The translations under genes were made by a program, and so were the position numbers. From NCBI GenBank assembly GCA_003116975.1, contig BGKB01000047.1, forward strand, positions 186,001 to 250,000: DNA of 64,000 bases. The letters run 5' to 3'. Under the pieces are notes generated by a model. That model was given only the letters and a program-made list of their open reading frames with translations, was not told the origin of the DNA and made no database searches. Shown one piece after another: positions 61,188 through 64,000 of the stretch. The stretch's first letter is position 1. The number at the start of each line of letters is the position of its first letter. Origin of the DNA: Aurantiochytrium sp. KH105. Lineage: Eukaryota; Sar; Bigyra; Thraustochytrida; Thraustochytriidae.

Positions 61188-62408
61188 GATGCTCTCTGCG
61201 CGCGCTCCGCTCCTCGAAAGCGAGTCTGGGTTTCTCTATCTTTTATCGCCGTCTCTCTGTCGAGTTTGTTTGTGTCTTGCGTTTCCGAGTCGTCTTCTGA
61301 GCACCAAAACCCAAGGGCCGGCCTCGCGTTGTCGTCCTTTCGGCAAGCTCGTCGAGCAAGGTCGTCTTCTTTTTTCTTTTTTGGAGAGCGACGAGAATGC
61401 CTGATGAGAACGACGATGATGCTTGTGATCCGCGCGGACCGCGACGGGCATGACGTCGAGCAGCGCGACGGCCATGTTCTCTTTTTCAAGATCATCTCGC
61501 TGTTTATGAGAAATGCACGGAGTCAGTTCATGGTCAGCGGCAAGAGCAACTGCAAGTTGTGTCGCGCGGGGAACTCGATCGATCGACAGTGATGGTAATA
61601 GCAGTAGATCGAATGACGAGAACACCATGACTGTCATGCGATCGATGCCGGAGCCCCTTCGTCTGCCGCGATCAGAGAACCCCGTTCGGCGGACGGAGGT
61701 TGGGCCAGGGCTGCTCCACCAAGGCAAGTTCGAGCTCGAGCTGCCAAGCCACCAAACAAGCACGCCATGGCGCCTGGCGTGCGAGAGCGTCGTCCGTCCC
61801 ATGGGTCAGAGGACGTACACACACTCGCGTGGGGACGCTCACGCCTGCCTCTCACTGCAAACGCAAGCACCCTCAGCATCACCAATTTTTGCAAGGCCTA
61901 GTGAGAAGCGAACAACAAGAACAACAAGAACAACAAAAGCAGCAGCAGCAGCAGCAGCAGCAAGAAGACTTTTCTCGTGGTCCGGTCCGTCCACAAACCG
62001 GCATCCTCGGGATTGCGACGGCCCGCGTTTCCTTTCTTCGCCTTCAGCCTCACGAGGCAGGCGTCCCCGTCGCGCTCGTGCTGAGCATCACATCACCTCC
62101 ACCTCCATTCTCCCATCACCTCCCGTCCTTCACTTCTTCTGCGCTCCAAGTCGCCTTCACTTCACTTCACTTTCGCTTCACTTCACTTTCGCTTTCGCGG
62201 ACTGCACTGCACTGCACCTGTGGCGGTCCTGCCTTGCGGCGCGTCCCGTGCGAGTCGAGGCCAAGCGGAGCAGAGCGGGAACAGGGAAAGCAGCAGGCAG
62301 CTGGCGCGGCGGCGCGCGGCGGCGGCGGCGGCGGCTTCTCGCGCACGGGCGGGGCCGGCGCGCGCGCGCGCGGCGGTGCGCGGCTCGCGGCGTGGCCACC
62401 CTCGCTCG
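61188..62408. promoter_or_regulatory. Divergent promoter region with AAC/AGC repeat
   Basis: About 1.2 kb between two divergent genes. An (aac)n run grading into (agc)n lies at about 61908-61963 and a (ttcac/tttcgc)n run at 62155-62195. Frames crossing it give Gln-, Ser- or Arg-rich translations without a domain. Confidence 0.5.
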
Positions 62409-64000
62409 ATGCTGGCGGCGGCGAGGGCCGCATGGTCGCGCGTGGTCTCGGTGGGGACGACCACGCGGACGGCCGCCGGGGGCGCCGTGGCCGTGCGCGG
62501 CGAGACCGCCGTGCAGCAGTGGGGCGCGACGCCCGTCGTGCGCGACCTGGTGTGCGGAAACCGCGTCTCGGCCCTGCATGATGGCGCCGAGGGATTCCCC
62601 GCGCTGCACGAGGCCATCGAGGCCGCGCGCGAGGAGGTCCTCTTTGAGATGTACTGGTTCGAGTCCGACAAGGCCGGCTGGGGCATTGCACGGAGACTCA
62701 TCGATGCCGCCAAACGCGGCGTAGCCGTCCGCGTCGTCTACGACGGCTTTGGCTGCATGGACGCGGACAAGGGCATGTTCGAGGAAATGCGCCGCAATGG
62801 CTGCGAGGTGCTCGAATTCAACCCAATTCCACCATGGCAGCGCAAGTTCCGCATCGACCGCATTTTCCGACGCGACCATCGCAAAATGATGGTGGTCGAC
62901 CGCTCCGTCGCCTTTACGGGCGGCATGAACATTTGTGACTTTTGGCTGCCAAAGGAGGAAGGCGGCGACGCCTGGCGCGATGTCATCGTGCGTATTGAGG
63001 GACCCGTGGTCCCTGCCTTTGCGGGTATTTTCGAACGTTTGGTCGGTCCTCTTCGCGAGGGAAACGACGACCGCGGCGACGCGTCCCTGGACGATGAGGA
63101 CGCGGTGGGATGCTCCAAGACAATCCGTCCCACGTTTCTGCGCGCTCTCTTGGGCTGGCGTGCGGCGAACTCGGGGCATTTTCAGGAAATTCGGGACGAG
63201 CTCGCGCTCTCCGTGGACAAGGGCCGCGACTCCATGACCCGTTCGCTTCTCAAGCGCCTCAATGCGCTTCCCGACGACACGCTGATGCTGTTTCCCGTGG
63301 GCGTTCGGCAGGAAAACACGGTCAACACGGCCTCTGATGCGTGGTGGTCGGCCCAGGGCCGTCTCCGCGTTGGCCTGTTTCAAACCGCTCAGACCGAAGC
63401 TGCCGCGGAGGGCGCCGCTGCGAGCGTGACAGCGTCAGCGCCGGCGTCCGGTCCTGGGTTAAGCGAACGTCCGCCGGCTGGCTCCTTGGCGGGTTCTCTA
63501 GTCGCCTCGCCGGCGAATTCCTCTGAAGACCCAAAAGATGCGCATTTTGCGTCGTACGCCGGCCTTCGACCGCGAGACTTGTTTTTTGAACAAGTACAGA
63601 CGCGTTGGCAGAAACTAGGATCGAATGTGCAGATTATCACGAACGACGCTCTGAGCGAGCGAAATACGATTCGACGGGGGTATCTGCGCGCCATACAGAA
63701 CGCGAAGCGTCAAATCACTATTGTGAACAGCTACTTTTTGCCTTGTTCGAGCATTCGGCGCGAACTCTACCGTGCGGCGGACCGGGGCGTGGACGTTCGC
63801 ATTGTGGTGCCTGGTGAAAAGACAGACTTGCAGTCGGTTCGGCTCGCGACACACGCCATGTACGAGCGCATGCTTAGTAAGGGCATCCAGCTTTACGAGT
63901 ACATGCCTTCCGTTCTGCACAGCAAGGTTTGCATTATCGATGGCGAGGTTTCCACCGTTGGCACCTACAACTTGGACTACCGTTCCTGGTACTACAACCT
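62409..64000 (+). CDS. Cardiolipin synthase/phospholipase D-type protein (3' end outside window)
   Basis: The frame from the ATG at 62409 stays open to the window end (530 codons), so the protein is incomplete. Two HKD motifs of the PLD superfamily are present: HRKMMVVD (His157), followed by FTGGMN, and HSKVCIIDGE (His504), followed by TVGTYNLDYRS. Near the start, FEMYWFESD and GVAVRVVYDGFG are typical of bacterial-type (Cls) cardiolipin synthases. Expected reaction: transfer of a phosphatidyl group to make cardiolipin. The N-terminal 40 residues are Ala/Arg-rich with few acids (MLAAARAAWSRVVSVG), consistent with mitochondrial import. The spacer between the motifs is longer than usual, including an Ala/Ser/Pro-rich insertion near 345-375. 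Confidence 0.82.
   Translation, partial: MLAAARAAWSRVVSVGTTTRTAAGGAVAVRGETAVQQWGATPVVRDLVCGNRVSALHDGAEGFPALHEAIEAAREEVLFEMYWFESDKAGWGIARRLIDAAKRGVAVRVVYDGFGCMDADKGMFEEMRRNGCEVLEFNPIPPWQRKFRIDRIFRRDHRKMMVVDRSVAFTGGMNICDFWLPKEEGGDAWRDVIVRIEGPVVPAFAGIFERLVGPLREGNDDRGDASLDDEDAVGCSKTIRPTFLRALLGWRAANSGHFQEIRDELALSVDKGRDSMTRSLLKRLNALPDDTLMLFPVGVRQENTVNTASDAWWSAQGRLRVGLFQTAQTEAAAEGAAASVTASAPASGPGLSERPPAGSLAGSLVASPANSSEDPKDAHFASYAGLRPRDLFFEQVQTRWQKLGSNVQIITNDALSERNTIRRGYLRAIQNAKRQITIVNSYFLPCSSIRRELYRAADRGVDVRIVVPGEKTDLQSVRLATHAMYERMLSKGIQLYEYMPSVLHSKVCIIDGEVSTVGTYNLDYRSWYYN

Noticed and set aside
62178-63383. Minus-strand frame of 401 codons.
   Set aside because: Antisense of the PLD-type cardiolipin synthase, whose plus-strand frame carries both HKD motifs. 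The minus translation has no domain.

Overview
The window is nuclear DNA from a GC-rich, gene-dense eukaryotic microbe. Genes sit on both strands, most are single-exon, the few introns are short GT-AG introns (about 63 to 240 nt), and the standard genetic code is used. The eukaryotic gene set, the TIR-like/kinase architecture and the bZIP-like family together suggest a stramenopile protist, plausibly a labyrinthulomycete (thraustochytrid). That placement is inference. I see no rRNA, tRNA, CRISPR array, virus or intact mobile element.

Layout. 0.5-2.9 kb: bestrophin-type channel. 3.4-5.3 kb: a head-to-head pair, DNA-3-methyladenine glycosylase I and an MRM1/SpoU rRNA methyltransferase. 5.5-6.0 kb: BLOC1S1. 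6.5-10.1 kb: importin-7/8. 11-11.9 kb: Mpv17/PMP22 protein. 12.3-23.7 kb: five same-strand tandem copies of a bZIP-like family with a large conserved C-terminal domain, the middle copy broken. 24.3-26.9 kb: ABCB6/HMT1-type ABC transporter. 27.3-27.7 kb: secreted thioredoxin-fold protein. 29.3-30.3 kb: nucleoside-kinase-like P-loop protein. 30.4-38.7 kb: the LRR-kinase-TIR gene. 39.7-40.3 kb: a decayed 3' fragment of a second copy of that gene. 40.6-42.1 kb: RCL1. 42.5-44.3 kb: DMT-like membrane protein. 45.5-47.8 kb: FHA protein. 48.0-48.5 kb: coiled-coil protein. 49.5-50.8 kb: secreted/anchored ankyrin protein. 51.0-53.8 kb: a pair of paralogues of a family I do not recognise. 55.2-56.7 kb: PUS1. 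56.9-61.2 kb: BAR-GRAM-VASt protein. 62.4 kb to the end: PLD-type cardiolipin synthase, cut by the window edge.

Main discovery. On the minus strand, 38668 to 30354 reads as one 21-exon gene for a protein of about 1705 residues. It has an acidic N-terminus, 19 ribonuclease-inhibitor-type leucine-rich repeats, a protein kinase-like domain and a TIR-like domain. Every LRR is its own 84-nt exon bounded by phase-2 introns. Thirteen successive exons lie in a homogenised array of units about 274 bp long, in which the introns are as similar as the exons. Differences between units cluster at the exposed beta-strand positions and at the codon split by each intron. This looks like a modular, still-recombining recognition receptor made by exon duplication, with NLR-like logic but no NB-ARC/NACHT domain. 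The fusion of LRR and kinase-TIR parts rests on one splice junction, discussed in the findings.

The other genes are mostly housekeeping: nuclear import, RNA modification (MRM1, PUS1, RCL1), membrane lipid biology (cardiolipin synthase, VASt protein) and transport. The bZIP-like cluster and the receptor locus are the two regions of recent local duplication.
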